NCBI RefSeq assembly: GCF_040676615.1
Contig: NZ_JBFAPI010000001.1
Coordinates: 124,001 to 188,000 of the forward strand
DNA from: Asanoa sp040676615
GTDB taxonomy: Bacteria; Actinomycetota; Actinomycetes; Mycobacteriales; Micromonosporaceae
Reading direction: 5' to 3'
DNA length: 64,000 bases
Within the stretch, counting starts at the first letter, position 1, and each line of letters opens with the position of its first letter. The notes beneath the pieces are model-generated. The model saw nothing but the letters and a program-made list of their open reading frames with translations, had not been told where the DNA came from and ran no database searches. The position numbers and the translations under genes were made by a program. Below are positions 46,297-57,807 of the stretch, piece after piece.

Positions 46297-46597
46297 TGAG
46301 CTCGCCACCGGACTCGACCACCTTCACCAGCCGGGTGATCGCCGGGTCGCCGATGAACACCTGCACCGGCACGATCACCGTGTCGGGCGCGCTGCCCCGG
46401 GCCCGGGCGGCCAGGCCGGCGTGGCAGACCACCACGTCGGCGTCGGCCGGGATCGAGTTGACCGGCGTGTGTTCGACGGTCACCCGGTGCTTCTTGAGCT
46501 GCCGCCGGAGCTGGCTGGCGAGCATGACGCTGCTGCCCATGCCGGCGTCGCAGGCCACGACGACCTTCTGGATGTCGGTGCCCTTGATGGTGGCCAT
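46289..46597 (-). CDS. PTS mannitol-type IIB protein
   Basis: 102 residues. The phosphocysteine loop is VVACDAGMGSSVMLAS (Cys16), typical of mannitol/lactose-type IIB. It is a free-standing subunit, not fused to IIC. It lies 35 bases downstream of IIC and overlaps IIA. Confidence 0.93.
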   Translation of the reverse strand: MATIKGTDIQKVVVACDAGMGSSVMLASQLRRQLKKHRVTVEHTPVNSIPADADVVVCHAGLAARARGSAPDTVIVPVQVFIGDPAITRLVKVVESGGELNG

Positions 46598-46632
46598 GTC
46601 GTGAACCTTTCGGGGGTGGGGATGGCGCAGGG

Positions 46633-47871
46633 TCAGGGGTTCGCGGTGCGTTGCTCGGGGGCGCTGCTGGCGACAGCGGGCTCGCGCTCGCGTACCGGCT
46701 CGGGCTGCGTGCCCGGCTGTGGGTCGGCGTCCGGCGCGATCACGGCTGCGTCGCCGTCGGCGGCCAGCGGATCTTCCTTGGGTTCGAGGCGCCCGAAGCC
46801 GAGCAGCGCCGCGGCGACCGCGAACGTCACGCCGGCCGCGATCAGCACGCCGAGGATCATCGGGATGTAGCCGCCCCGCGGCGTGACCGCGAAGTAGGCG
46901 AAGATGCTGCCCGGCGACGGCGTCGCGGTCAGCCCGGCGCCGGTGATCATGAAGGTGCCGACGCCGGCCGCGCCGCCCACGATCATGGCGATGATCAGGC
47001 GGGGCTTCATGAGGACGTACGGGAAGTAGATCTCGTGAATGCCGCCGAGGAACTGGATGATCATGGCGGCCGGGGTGCTGGCGCGCAGGTTGCGCGGGCC
47101 GAAGAAGAAGAACGCCAGGAGCAGGCCGAGCCCGGGCCCGGGGTTCGACTCGATCATGAACAGGATCGACTTGCCCTTCTCCGCGGCCTCGGCGACGCCC
47201 AGCGGCCCGAACACGCCGTGGTTGATGGCGTTGTTGAGGAACAGCACCTTGGCCGGCTCGACCAGCACGGACGCCAGCGGCAGCAGTTCGCGGTCGACCA
47301 GCCAGCTGACCGCGTCACCGGCGGCGTTGGTCACCGCCCGCATGATCGGCCCGATGCCCCAGGCGCCGAGCAGCGCCATCGCGCCGCCGATGATGCCGGC
47401 GGAGAAGTTGTTGACGAGCATCTCGAACCCGGGCCGGATCCGCTCCTCGACCAGCGCGTCGAACTGCTTGAGCAACCAGGCGGTGGCCGGCCCGATGATC
47501 ATCGCGCCAAGGAACATCGGCGACGCGTTCTCGAGTTCGGTGCCCATCACGGCGCCCGCACCGACGGCGATGCCGACGGTGGCGACCGCCCCGACCACGG
47601 CGCCGCGCTGACCGTGCACGAGCCGGCCGCCGGTGTAGCCGATCAGGATCGGCAGCAGGAAGAAGATCATCGGGTTGACCAGCTGGGCGAAGTCCTCGTT
47701 GGGTATCCAGCCGGTCGGGATGAACAGCGAGGTGATCAGGCCCCAGGCGATGAACGCGCCGATGTTGGGCATCACCATCGCGGCCAGGTTGCCACCGAAC
47801 CGCTGCACGGTGGCGCGGAATCCGGTGCCCTGCACCGGAGGCGTGTAGCCGGTTTCCTCGGTCGTTGTCAC
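46633..47871 (-). CDS. mtlA: PTS mannitol-type IIC permease
   Basis: 412 residues. The membrane sugar channel: VQRFGGNLAAMVMPNIGAFI, FLLPILIGYTGGRLVHG, NNAINHGVFGP, and the signature QFLGGIHEIYFPYVLM with the sugar-binding Glu. Eight or so helices are followed by a 60-residue Pro/Ala/Glu-rich cytoplasmic tail in place of the usual fused IIB. It starts at GTG 47871 with AGGGAG upstream. The substrate is a hexitol by family, most simply mannitol. Confidence 0.92.
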   Translation of the reverse strand: MTTTEETGYTPPVQGTGFRATVQRFGGNLAAMVMPNIGAFIAWGLITSLFIPTGWIPNEDFAQLVNPMIFFLLPILIGYTGGRLVHGQRGAVVGAVATVGIAVGAGAVMGTELENASPMFLGAMIIGPATAWLLKQFDALVEERIRPGFEMLVNNFSAGIIGGAMALLGAWGIGPIMRAVTNAAGDAVSWLVDRELLPLASVLVEPAKVLFLNNAINHGVFGPLGVAEAAEKGKSILFMIESNPGPGLGLLLAFFFFGPRNLRASTPAAMIIQFLGGIHEIYFPYVLMKPRLIIAMIVGGAAGVGTFMITGAGLTATPSPGSIFAYFAVTPRGGYIPMILGVLIAAGVTFAVAAALLGFGRLEPKEDPLAADGDAAVIAPDADPQPGTQPEPVREREPAVASSAPEQRTANP

Positions 47872-47905
47872 CGAACGCTCCCTTCGGGGGTGGGGGAGGG
47901 GTCCG

Positions 47906-49540
47906 TCACCCCGGCTGAGCCAGGGTCCGGACGAGATCGGAATCGCTTTCGGTATGGATCACGACGGCGTCCCGCCGCAGGTCGGACGGCCCCGGCATGC
48001 GACTGCCGGGCAGGCTGACCGCCGCCGCACCCCACGCCAGCCCTTCGGCGAGCGCGGCCACCAGTTGGGACCGCCAGCTATCGGACCGCCCGTCAGCCCC
48101 GCGGGCGGCGACGTCCGCGTCGCCCGACGGCCTGGCCGCACCGTAGGTCGCGCTCGGGCCGCCTTCGCCGTTGCTGGCCGTGGTTGCCGTTGTGGCGGTT
48201 CGCTCCTTGGTCGCGGTCGGGTCGGCTTCGCCGTTGGTTGCGGTGGTTGCCGGTGTGCCGGTTCTGTCTGCGGCTATGGCGTTGGCTTCGGGCGTGGGCC
48301 TGGCCGCACCGTCGGTTGCGGTCGCGTCGGCTTCGCCACTGGTGGCGGTGGTTGCTGATGTGCCGGTTCGTTCCGTGGTCGCGGTCGTGCCAGCGTCACC
48401 GTTGGTGGCGATGGTTGCTGACGTGCCGGTTCGCTCGGTGATCGCGGTCGGGTCGGCTTCGGCGTTGGTTGCGGTGGTTGCTGACCTGCCGGTTCGCTCG
48501 GTAATCACGGTCGGGTCGGCTTCGCCGTTGGTTGCGGTGGTTGCCGGTGTGCCGGTTCTGTCTGCGGCCATGGCATTGGCTTCGTGCGTGGGCCTGGCCG
48601 CACCGTCGGTTGCGGTTGGGCCGGCTTCGCCGGCGGGGGCCGGCGCCGGACCGTCGGCGCCGGGTGTCGCGGTTCGGTCATGGAGCGCGGCCGTAGGGGC
48701 GGCTCGGTCGCCGGTCGGCCTCCGGACCGCGGCCCGACCGAGGCCCGGCCTGGTCAAGGCGGCCAGGAACCCCGCCAGCAGGGCGTCGCCGGCGCCGACC
48801 GAGCTGCGGGGGTGGGTGACCGGTGCGGTGCCGCTGACGACGGTGTCGGCGGTGACCAGGACGGCGCCGTCGGCGCCGAGGCTGGCCAGGACGGCGCCGG
48901 CGCCCCAGGTGCGGACCCGGTTGGCCGCCTCGACCACGTCGGCGCGGGACGTGAGGTCGCCGCCGACCACGTCGGACAACTCTTCGCGGTTGGGCTTGAC
49001 CAGGTGTGCGCCGGCCTCGGCGGCCGCGCGCAACGCCGGGCCGCTGGTGTCGACCGCGAGCTTCACGCCGGCCGCCACGATGCGCCGGCAGAGGCGGCCG
49101 AACGCCTCGGTCGTGACGCCCGGTGGCAGGCTGCCGCAGACCACCACCCAGCCGGCGCTGCCGGCCGCGGCCAGGGCTTGGCCGGTCACCGCGTCGAACT
49201 CGACCGCGGACAGCGTCGGGCCGGGTTCGTTGACCTTGGTGACCGTGCCGTCGGGTTCGGCCAGGGTGATGTTGGAGCGGGTGCGGCCGCCGATCGGGAC
49301 GGCTACCAGGTCGACGCCCTCGGCCGCCAGGAGGCGGACCAACTGCGCGCCCTCGTCGCCGCCGCACGGCAGGACGGCGCGGGAGGCCACTCCGTTCGCG
49401 AGCAGCGCGCGTGAGACGTTGACGCCCTTGCCGCCGGGGTCGAGGTGGCCCGAGCGGGCGCGGATCACGTCACCCCGGGCCAGGGCGTCGATCTCGATCG
49501 CCCGGTCGAGGCTCGGGTTGAGCGTGACGGTGACGATCAT
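47906..49540 (-). CDS. fruK: 1-phosphofructokinase (PfkB family) with a large repetitive insertion
   Basis: 544 residues against about 310 usual. Residues 1-270 and 487-544 make a complete FruK: HLDPGGKGVNVSRAL, VDTSGPALRAAAE, KPNREEL, the anion-hole and catalytic SSVGAGDALLAGFLAAL (Asp252), and at the end LVAALAEGLAWGAAAVSLPG. Between them (about 272-486; 48083-48727) lies an Ala/Thr/Gly/Asp-rich, probably disordered segment of 20-odd-residue repeats such as ERTGTSATTATNGEADPT. The insertion is placed at a surface loop after the active site, so the enzyme may still work. It converts fructose-1-P to fructose-1,6-bisphosphate. It overlaps the DeoR gene by four bases. Confidence 0.9.
   Translation of the reverse strand: MIVTVTLNPSLDRAIEIDALARGDVIRARSGHLDPGGKGVNVSRALLANGVASRAVLPCGGDEGAQLVRLLAAEGVDLVAVPIGGRTRSNITLAEPDGTVTKVNEPGPTLSAVEFDAVTGQALAAAGSAGWVVVCGSLPPGVTTEAFGRLCRRIVAAGVKLAVDTSGPALRAAAEAGAHLVKPNREELSDVVGGDLTSRADVVEAANRVRTWGAGAVLASLGADGAVLVTADTVVSGTAPVTHPRSSVGAGDALLAGFLAALTRPGLGRAAVRRPTGDRAAPTAALHDRTATPGADGPAPAPAGEAGPTATDGAARPTHEANAMAADRTGTPATTATNGEADPTVITERTGRSATTATNAEADPTAITERTGTSATIATNGDAGTTATTERTGTSATTATSGEADATATDGAARPTPEANAIAADRTGTPATTATNGEADPTATKERTATTATTASNGEGGPSATYGAARPSGDADVAARGADGRSDSWRSQLVAALAEGLAWGAAAVSLPGSRMPGPSDLRRDAVVIHTESDSDLVRTLAQPG
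48083..48727 (-). repeat. In-frame tandem repeats inside fruK
   Basis: Two longer units (each with PEANAIAADRTGTPATT-like or HEANAMAADRTGTPATT-like sequence followed by NGEADPT) bracket three 63-bp units (ERTGRSATTATNAEADPT, ERTGTSATIATNGDAGTT, ERTGTSATTATSGEADAT). The frame is kept through every copy. Confidence 0.85.
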
Positions 49541-50298
49541 GCGCGGACCACCCGTACGCCCGCCGCTTCGATGTCTCCACCCAGGTCGGCGTCGAGGCCG
49601 GTGTCGGTGATCAGCACGTCGAGGTCGGTCAACGCGCCGAACCGGGCCAGGTAGTCGTTGCCGATCTTGGTGTGGTCGGCCAGCAGGACCACCCGGCGGG
49701 CCGCGGCGATCATCGCCCGCTTGACCGTGGCCTCGGCTGGGTCGGGCGTGGTCAGTCCACGTTCGACCGAGCAGCCGTTGGTGCCCATGAACGCGACGTC
49801 GACATACATGTCGGCGAGCGGGCGCAGCGCCCAGTCGTCGACGGTGGCCAGCGTCTTGCCCCGGACCCGCCCGCCGAGCAGCAGCACCGTCAGGTTGGCG
49901 CGGGTGCCCAGCACGGTGGCCAGGACCGGCGAGTTGACCACCACGAACAGTTCGCGGTCGGTGGGCAGCGCCTGTGCCAACCGGGCCGTGGTGCTGCCGG
50001 CGTCGAGGATCACCGCACCCTCGTCGGGCAACTCGGCCAGCGCCGCCTTGGCGATCCGCTCCTTCTCGGTGATCAGCACGGAGTCGCGGGCCGCGAGGGC
50101 CGGCTCGAAGCCGATCCGCTCGACCGGGATGGCGCCGCCGTGCACCCGGCGCAGCACGCCGGCCCGCTCGAGCACGGTCAGGTCGCGGCGGATGGTCTCG
50201 GCGGTGACCCGGAAGTCGTCGGCCAGCGCGGTCACGTCGACCCGCCCCTGTGCCCGGGCGACCCGCAGGATCTCCTCTTGCCGCTCCTCCGCGTACAT
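49537..50298 (-). CDS. DeoR/GlpR-family sugar-operon repressor
   Basis: 253 residues. The N-terminal helix-turn-helix is AEERQEEILRVARAQGRVDV to DDFRVTAETIRRDLTVLERAG, with RRVHGGAI following. The sugar-phosphate sensor domain has DAGSTTARLAQAL, GGRVRGKTLATVDDWAL, VAFMGTNGCSVERGLTTPDP and ADHTKIGNDYLARF. Such regulators are released by a sugar phosphate, here perhaps fructose-1-P. ATG 50298 is set by GGAGG 9 bases upstream. It leads the operon, so it is probably autoregulated. Confidence 0.93.
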   Translation of the reverse strand: MYAEERQEEILRVARAQGRVDVTALADDFRVTAETIRRDLTVLERAGVLRRVHGGAIPVERIGFEPALAARDSVLITEKERIAKAALAELPDEGAVILDAGSTTARLAQALPTDRELFVVVNSPVLATVLGTRANLTVLLLGGRVRGKTLATVDDWALRPLADMYVDVAFMGTNGCSVERGLTTPDPAEATVKRAMIAAARRVVLLADHTKIGNDYLARFGALTDLDVLITDTGLDADLGGDIEAAGVRVVRA

Positions 50299-50321
50299 GT
50301 TGCTTTGCCTCCGTATCATTT

Positions 50322-50361
50322 TGTTTCGCTTCTGTTTACGCTTGACTATGTGGGAAGTCAA
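50322..50361 (-). promoter_or_regulatory. Promoter and likely DeoR operator of the PTS operon
   Basis: On the minus strand TTGACT (50356-50361) and TAAACA (50333-50338) are 17 bases apart. Over and after the -10, TGTTT occurs twice on the plus strand (50322-50326 and 50333-50337), 11 bases apart, the one-turn direct repeat expected of a DeoR-type operator. Confidence 0.6.
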
Positions 50362-50372
50362 GACATGGAAAT

Positions 50373-50397
50373 GCCCCGACCTCCGCGAGGCCGGGGC
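50373..50397 (-). terminator. Terminator of the XRE-family gene
   Basis: GCCCCG-A-CCTC pairs with GAGG-C-CGGGGC around a 3-base loop, 10-bp stem with one mismatch, between the XRE stop and the PTS promoter. Confidence 0.6.
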
Positions 50398-50413
50398 GGT
50401 GGGCGCGAACGGA

Positions 50414-51241
50414 CTATGTGGACGCGGCAAGCGAGCCGAGCAACGCGAGCGAGCGGGCCGACTCGCTGCCCGGTTCGGCGTGGTAGATGCCGAGCAGCAG
50501 GCCGTCGGTGCCGCCGATCATGAGCTTCTCGGCGAAGAGGTCCAGGTCGCCCACCTCGGGGTGGCGCATCAGGCTGAACCGGCCCTCCTGGCGACGCACG
50601 TCGTGCCGGGCCCAGAGCTGGCGGAACTCGTCGCTCTCGCGTGACAGCTCACCGACCAATGCGGCCAGCCGCTGGTCGTCGCGGTGCCCGATCGCGTCGG
50701 CGCGCAGGCCGGCGACCACGCGGGCGACCGCTTCCGGCCAGTCGCGGTGGAAGGTGCGCTCGGCCGGGTCGAGGAAGGCCGCGCGCAGCCGGTTGACGCC
50801 GGGGGAGAGGTTGGGCGACAGCGCCACCGCCATCCGGTTGGCGGCGAGCACGTCGAGCCAGCGGGTCTGCACGAACGCGGGCGAGACGATCTCGTCGAGC
50901 AGATGCCGCACGCTCTCCGGGACGGTGGCGGGGGCGGCCGCCGGGCGCGTGGCGGTGCGGGAGGAGGGCTGACTGAGACTGATCATGTACGCCGTCGCGT
51001 CGGCGTCCAACCGCAGCACCCGGGCGAGCGCGTCGAGCACCTGCATCGACGGGCGCCGGTCGCGGCCCTGCTCCAGTCGCAGGTAGTAGTCGGAGCTGAT
51101 GCCGGCGAGCATCGCGACCTCTTCACGGCGCAGCCCGGGCACCCGCCGCACGCCCACGCCCTTGCTCAGGCCGACGTCTTCGGGCGTGATCCGTTCGCGG
51201 TGGGCGCGCAGGAACTCACCGAGCGCGTTGCTGGTCTCCAC
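50414..51241 (-). CDS. XRE-family regulator with MmyB-like ligand domain
   Basis: 275 residues. The helix-turn-helix RVPGLRREEVAMLAGISSDY, followed by YLRLEQGRDRRPSMQVLDAL, is typical of the MmyB-like group. The C-terminal MmyB-like domain (WLDVLAANRMAVALSP, DWPEAVARVVAGLRADAIGH, RFSLMRHPEVGDLDLFAEKL) probably binds a hydrophobic ligand. The group often regulates a neighbouring SDR or drug-modifying gene; no such partner is adjacent here. Divergent neighbours are absent on its 5' side. Confidence 0.9.
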   Translation of the reverse strand: METSNALGEFLRAHRERITPEDVGLSKGVGVRRVPGLRREEVAMLAGISSDYYLRLEQGRDRRPSMQVLDALARVLRLDADATAYMISLSQPSSRTATRPAAAPATVPESVRHLLDEIVSPAFVQTRWLDVLAANRMAVALSPNLSPGVNRLRAAFLDPAERTFHRDWPEAVARVVAGLRADAIGHRDDQRLAALVGELSRESDEFRQLWARHDVRRQEGRFSLMRHPEVGDLDLFAEKLMIGGTDGLLLGIYHAEPGSESARSLALLGSLAAST

Positions 51242-51273
51242 ACCGCCGACGATATGCCGACCCGCCCGGCTGG

Positions 51274-52542
51274 TCAGTTGGGGCTGACGGGCGCCAGGGG
51301 CCAGCGCAGGGCGCGCGAGGCCGGTGCCGGGCGACCGAGGTGGAAGCCCTGCGCGTAGGGCATGCCGAGGGCGGCCAGGGTACGCACCTCGAGGGCGCTC
51401 TCCACGCCCTCGGCGATGATGTCGGTGACTCCGGCGCCGGCCGCGAGCAGGCGGACCGCGCGTACCACCGTCGGGTCCGGCAGTCCTGGCTCTTCGTCGT
51501 GGAGCAGTTCGCGGGAGATCTTTATCCCGTCGATCGGCAGCCGGCGGACGCTGGCCAGCGACGAGAAGCCCGTGCCGAAGTCGTCGACGAGCACCCGGAT
51601 GCCGGCCCGCCGCAGCTCGATCAGCTGGGCGCGGGACCGGGCGGAGGCCAGCAACGCCGACTCGGTGACCTCGATCCGCAGCTGGTCGCCGCTGACGCCC
51701 TCGTCGGACAGGGCCTGCATGACCTGGTCGGCGAACGCCTCGTCGTCGAGTTGGACGACGCTGACGTTGACCGACAGCCAGGTGTCGAAGGTGCCGCCGT
51801 AGCGGCGCTTGTCGCGTAGCGCGCGGCGCAGCACCTTGAGGCCGATGTCGCCGATCAGGCCGTTGCGCTCGGCGGCCGGGATGAACGAATCCGGGGGGAC
51901 CCAGCCGCGCTCCTGGTCGGGCCAGCGGGCCAGCGCCTCGTAGCCGACGATCCGGCCGCCGTCGAGCGCGACCACGGGCTGGTAGTGCACGGTGAGCCGG
52001 TCGGCCTCGACGGCCCGGCGCAGGTCGATGTCGAGGGAGACCCGCTGCCGCGCGGTGGTCATCATCGGCGTTTCACAGACGGTGACGGCGCCGGGGGCGT
52101 GCCGGCCGGCCTCCTCGAGGGCGAGGCTCGCGCGGGACAGCACGGTCTCGCCGTCCTCTCCCGGGCGGGCCGCGGCGGCGCCGGCGCTGAGCTGCCCGTA
52201 GACCGCCGAGGTCCAGCCGCTGCCCCGGGCGACCAGCTCGTGCAGGCGCTGGTCGAGGCGGTCGGTGCTGTCGAGCATGATGAGCATGTCGCCATCGGGG
52301 AGCACCGAGAGGGCGTCGCGCTCGGCCAGGCAGCCGGCGATCCGGGAGCTGATCCGGTCGAGCAGTTCGGTGGCCACGGCCGGGCCCAGTGAGCTGCGGA
52401 TCTCGCGGTAGTCGTAGATGGCCAGGCGGGCCACGGCGAACCCGGTCCGCCGGTCGCGGGCCAGCGTAGCTACGCGATCACACAGAGTAGCCGCCTCGAC
52501 GAGAGCGCCGGCAGGCACGCACGTCGTCAGGTCCGCTGTCAC
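51274..52542 (-). CDS. EAL-domain cyclic-di-GMP phosphodiesterase with degenerate GGDEF
   Basis: 422 residues from GTG 52542 (AGGGGG 5 bases before). The first 170 residues resemble a GGDEF fold without the GGDEF motif (LPDGDMLIML in its place), so it probably senses or dimerises. The EAL domain has IVGYEALARW, LSVNVSVVQL, IEVTESAL, LVDDFGTGFSS, IDGIKISREL and IIAEGVES; the metal and catalytic Glu, Asp and Lys are all present, so c-di-GMP hydrolysis is expected. No transmembrane segment is visible. In sporulating actinomycetes c-di-GMP controls development. Confidence 0.93.
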   Translation of the reverse strand: MTADLTTCVPAGALVEAATLCDRVATLARDRRTGFAVARLAIYDYREIRSSLGPAVATELLDRISSRIAGCLAERDALSVLPDGDMLIMLDSTDRLDQRLHELVARGSGWTSAVYGQLSAGAAAARPGEDGETVLSRASLALEEAGRHAPGAVTVCETPMMTTARQRVSLDIDLRRAVEADRLTVHYQPVVALDGGRIVGYEALARWPDQERGWVPPDSFIPAAERNGLIGDIGLKVLRRALRDKRRYGGTFDTWLSVNVSVVQLDDEAFADQVMQALSDEGVSGDQLRIEVTESALLASARSRAQLIELRRAGIRVLVDDFGTGFSSLASVRRLPIDGIKISRELLHDEEPGLPDPTVVRAVRLLAAGAGVTDIIAEGVESALEVRTLAALGMPYAQGFHLGRPAPASRALRWPLAPVSPN

Positions 52543-52712
52543 AATTTCCCCCTGAGCACGCGGGACCGCTCCAGCCAGCGACCCCGGCGCACTTTGTGAT
52601 GGCCGGACGACCAACGGTACGGGATAGGTCGGGCAAATCGCGTACCCGGAATGACCGAAATCACCCGCATCCAACATCTCCCCTGTTTGGGGGAATGCAG
52701 CGGGCCCGAAAC

Positions 52713-52735
52713 TTGTCATACCCCGCGGTTAGAGT
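52713..52735 (+). promoter_or_regulatory. PafBC-type DNA-damage promoter of uvrA
   Basis: TTGTCATAC (52713-52721), 8 bases, then TAGAGT (52730-52735), the closest sibling of the polA and uvrB elements. Unlike those, a leader of about 46 bases with AGGAG (52773-52777) precedes the start at 52789. Confidence 0.7.
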
Positions 52736-52788
52736 TGCCGAGGCAGAGATTCTGCAGGTCTTCCATCATGTCAGGAGTGGGCTGGGCA

Positions 52789-56076
<3,288 letters not shown>

Positions 56077-57269
56077 ACACCCGGGCCCTTTTGGGCTCGG
56101 ACACGACTCCGGACGGTGCGGGCTCCGGGAACTCCGCTCGGGCCCCGCGGCCCGGCGGCGGGCTCGGCGACTCGGGTACCTGGCCGACGCGTTGACCCCG
56201 TGCCACCTGGCCGCGCGGCGGCCCGGTCATCCGCCGGCCTGCGCTGCCTGGGGTAGGCCCGTCGGCTCGGGTTCCCTGGTCGTAGTCACCCTGCGCCAGC
56301 CGCAACACCGCCCCGGCGTCGGGTCGGTACTTGTGGTCCGCGCCGCATGGCGCCCGGCCTGCGGGCTCGGCTCCCCCGTCCATGCGGTGCGCCGCGCCGC
56401 TCGGCCTGGCGTGGAGACTCGCGCCCGGTCGTGGACCGGCCTGCTCCGCTTGCCGGCCCGGCCCGACCCGGCCGCGCGGTGATGCGGCTCCGCCGTTCGA
56501 GGGCTGAGGAATCAGTGGCATCTGCGGCATTTGGCACCCCTCGCGGCGAGAACTAGGTAAAAGATGGCTGCTGAGGGTGCATTTGTTTCCCAGATCTCTA
56601 GTGGACCGGCACGTGGGCGGCGGGTCTGAGCTGACCGACGCTGCGCCGTTCGCGGAGCTGATGGTCGGTCGCGCGCCCGAGCAGGCCGGCACGTACGGCA
56701 TGGGAATCGACGAACGGTGTGTGGGTGATGATCTCGGCGGTGTTGAGCCGCAAGCGCGCGGTCGCGGCGGGCTCGGCGGTAGTCCTGGCCGCCCCCGTTG
56801 TGGCCGGGTGCCTGGTGCGATTGCCGGATCGCCCAGACATGGGCATGTTGGACCCAATCGAGGAGCGGGTGGGTGACGACTATACGCCGGACGGGACGTC
56901 GTCGCACCGCTTCCGGGGGGTGGCGCGGCGCTGTCACCGTCGGCGGCCGGCAAAGCAACCAGCGCCGACCCCGGGCGCAGACCGTAGCGACGAGATCGGT
57001 GGGGACGGCAACCGGGCCGACCGCGCGGCATCGACCTCACCGTCCACCAGTCGCCCTCAGCCGCGGCTGGGCCGGGGGTGACGCCGGACGGCGGCGACGT
57101 GGATCTCGTTCGAAGAGGGGCCACAGCAGGTCACAAGGCTTGGCTCAGTATCGTGCCGGAACGAAATGTCCGACCCGCGCGGGCTGAACCAGAGGCGGCA
57201 ACCGTTCGTGTGACTTGGCGGGGAAGTAGAACTTTCAACTGACCGTGCGGCCGAGGAGAGGCATAGCGG
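56077..57269. other. Gene-poor 1.2 kb between uvrA and the Rieske gene
   Basis: The first part (56077-56500) is GC-rich with palindrome-like runs and no ribosome sites or domains. The only candidate is a short lipoprotein-like frame at 56728-57081. The bases before 57270 hold the Rieske promoter region. The DNA looks like decayed or noncoding sequence. Confidence 0.55.
56728..57081 (+). CDS. Possible small lipoprotein or remnant
   Basis: A 117-codon frame begins MISAVLSRKRAVAAGSAVVL and runs to AAPVVAGCLVRL: a basic N-terminus, a hydrophobic stretch and a lipobox V-A-G-C. After about 55 residues the composition turns to Arg/Pro/Ser strings as if out of frame. There is no ribosome site. It may be a broken lipoprotein gene or chance; I do not recognise it. 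Confidence 0.3.
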   Translation: MISAVLSRKRAVAAGSAVVLAAPVVAGCLVRLPDRPDMGMLDPIEERVGDDYTPDGTSSHRFRGVARRCHRRRPAKQPAPTPGADRSDEIGGDGNRADRAASTSPSTSRPQPRLGRG

Positions 57270-57734
57270 ATGAGTAAGGAAGAGACGGTGACCAGCCGGC
57301 GTGCGCTGCTGGCCGGCGTGGGGGCGGTCGGGGCAGTGACCGTGCTCAGCGCCTGCGGCGCCGACGACGATGCCGGGTCGGCGGCCACCTCGGGACAGGC
57401 CGGCGAGCCCACCGACCAGGCCGAAGACCCGGGCAGCAACGGCGGCGGCCAGGTGCTCGGCAAGGTCGCGGACGTGCCGGTCGGTGGCGGCGCGATCTTC
57501 ACGTCGGCCCAGATGGTCGTGACGCAGCCGACCGCGGGGCAGTTCCACGGGTTCCGCGCGGTCTGCACCCACCAGGGTTGCCCGATCGCCAGCGTCGACA
57601 GCGGCACGATCAACTGCAGTTGCCACGGCAGCAAGTTCGCGCTCGACAGTGGTGAGCCGCGCAACGGGCCGGCGACGCGGCCGCTGACCTCCCGCGAGGT
57701 CGTGGTCAAGGGCGACGAGATCGTCCTGGCATAA
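57270..57734 (+). CDS. Tat/lipoprotein Rieske [2Fe-2S] protein
   Basis: 154 residues. The twin-arginine TSRRALLAGVGAVG and lipobox VLSACG (Cys29) indicate export of the folded cofactor protein and lipid anchoring. The cluster ligands are Cys99 and His101 (CTHQGC) and Cys116 and His119 (CSCHGS); Cys104 and Cys118 form the usual disulfide. A Gly/Asp/Ser-rich linker joins anchor and domain. No oxidase partner is near, so the electron donor and acceptor are unknown. GAGGAGAGG upstream of ATG 57270 is the ribosome site. Confidence 0.92.
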   Translation: MSKEETVTSRRALLAGVGAVGAVTVLSACGADDDAGSAATSGQAGEPTDQAEDPGSNGGGQVLGKVADVPVGGGAIFTSAQMVVTQPTAGQFHGFRAVCTHQGCPIASVDSGTINCSCHGSKFALDSGEPRNGPATRPLTSREVVVKGDEIVLA

Positions 57735-57777
57735 CAGCCGGGCGGGCCGGCGGGTCGGCCACCAAGATCAACCGATC

Positions 57778-57800
57778 TTGACAGGGGTGAGCGTTACGCT
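57778..57800 (+). promoter_or_regulatory. Variant PafBC-like promoter of uvrC
   Basis: TTGACAGGG (57778-57786), 8 bases, then TACGCT (57795-57800) ending 7 bases before GTG 57808. The spacing equals that at polA, uvrB and uvrA. The core T at position 4 is A; other positions match 7 of 9 to TTGTCRGTG. Confidence 0.45.
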
Positions 57801-57807
57801 TGCCGCC

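Noticed and set aside
56192..56482. A 96-codon frame downstream of uvrA
   Set aside because: Pro/Arg-rich with no ribosome site or domain.
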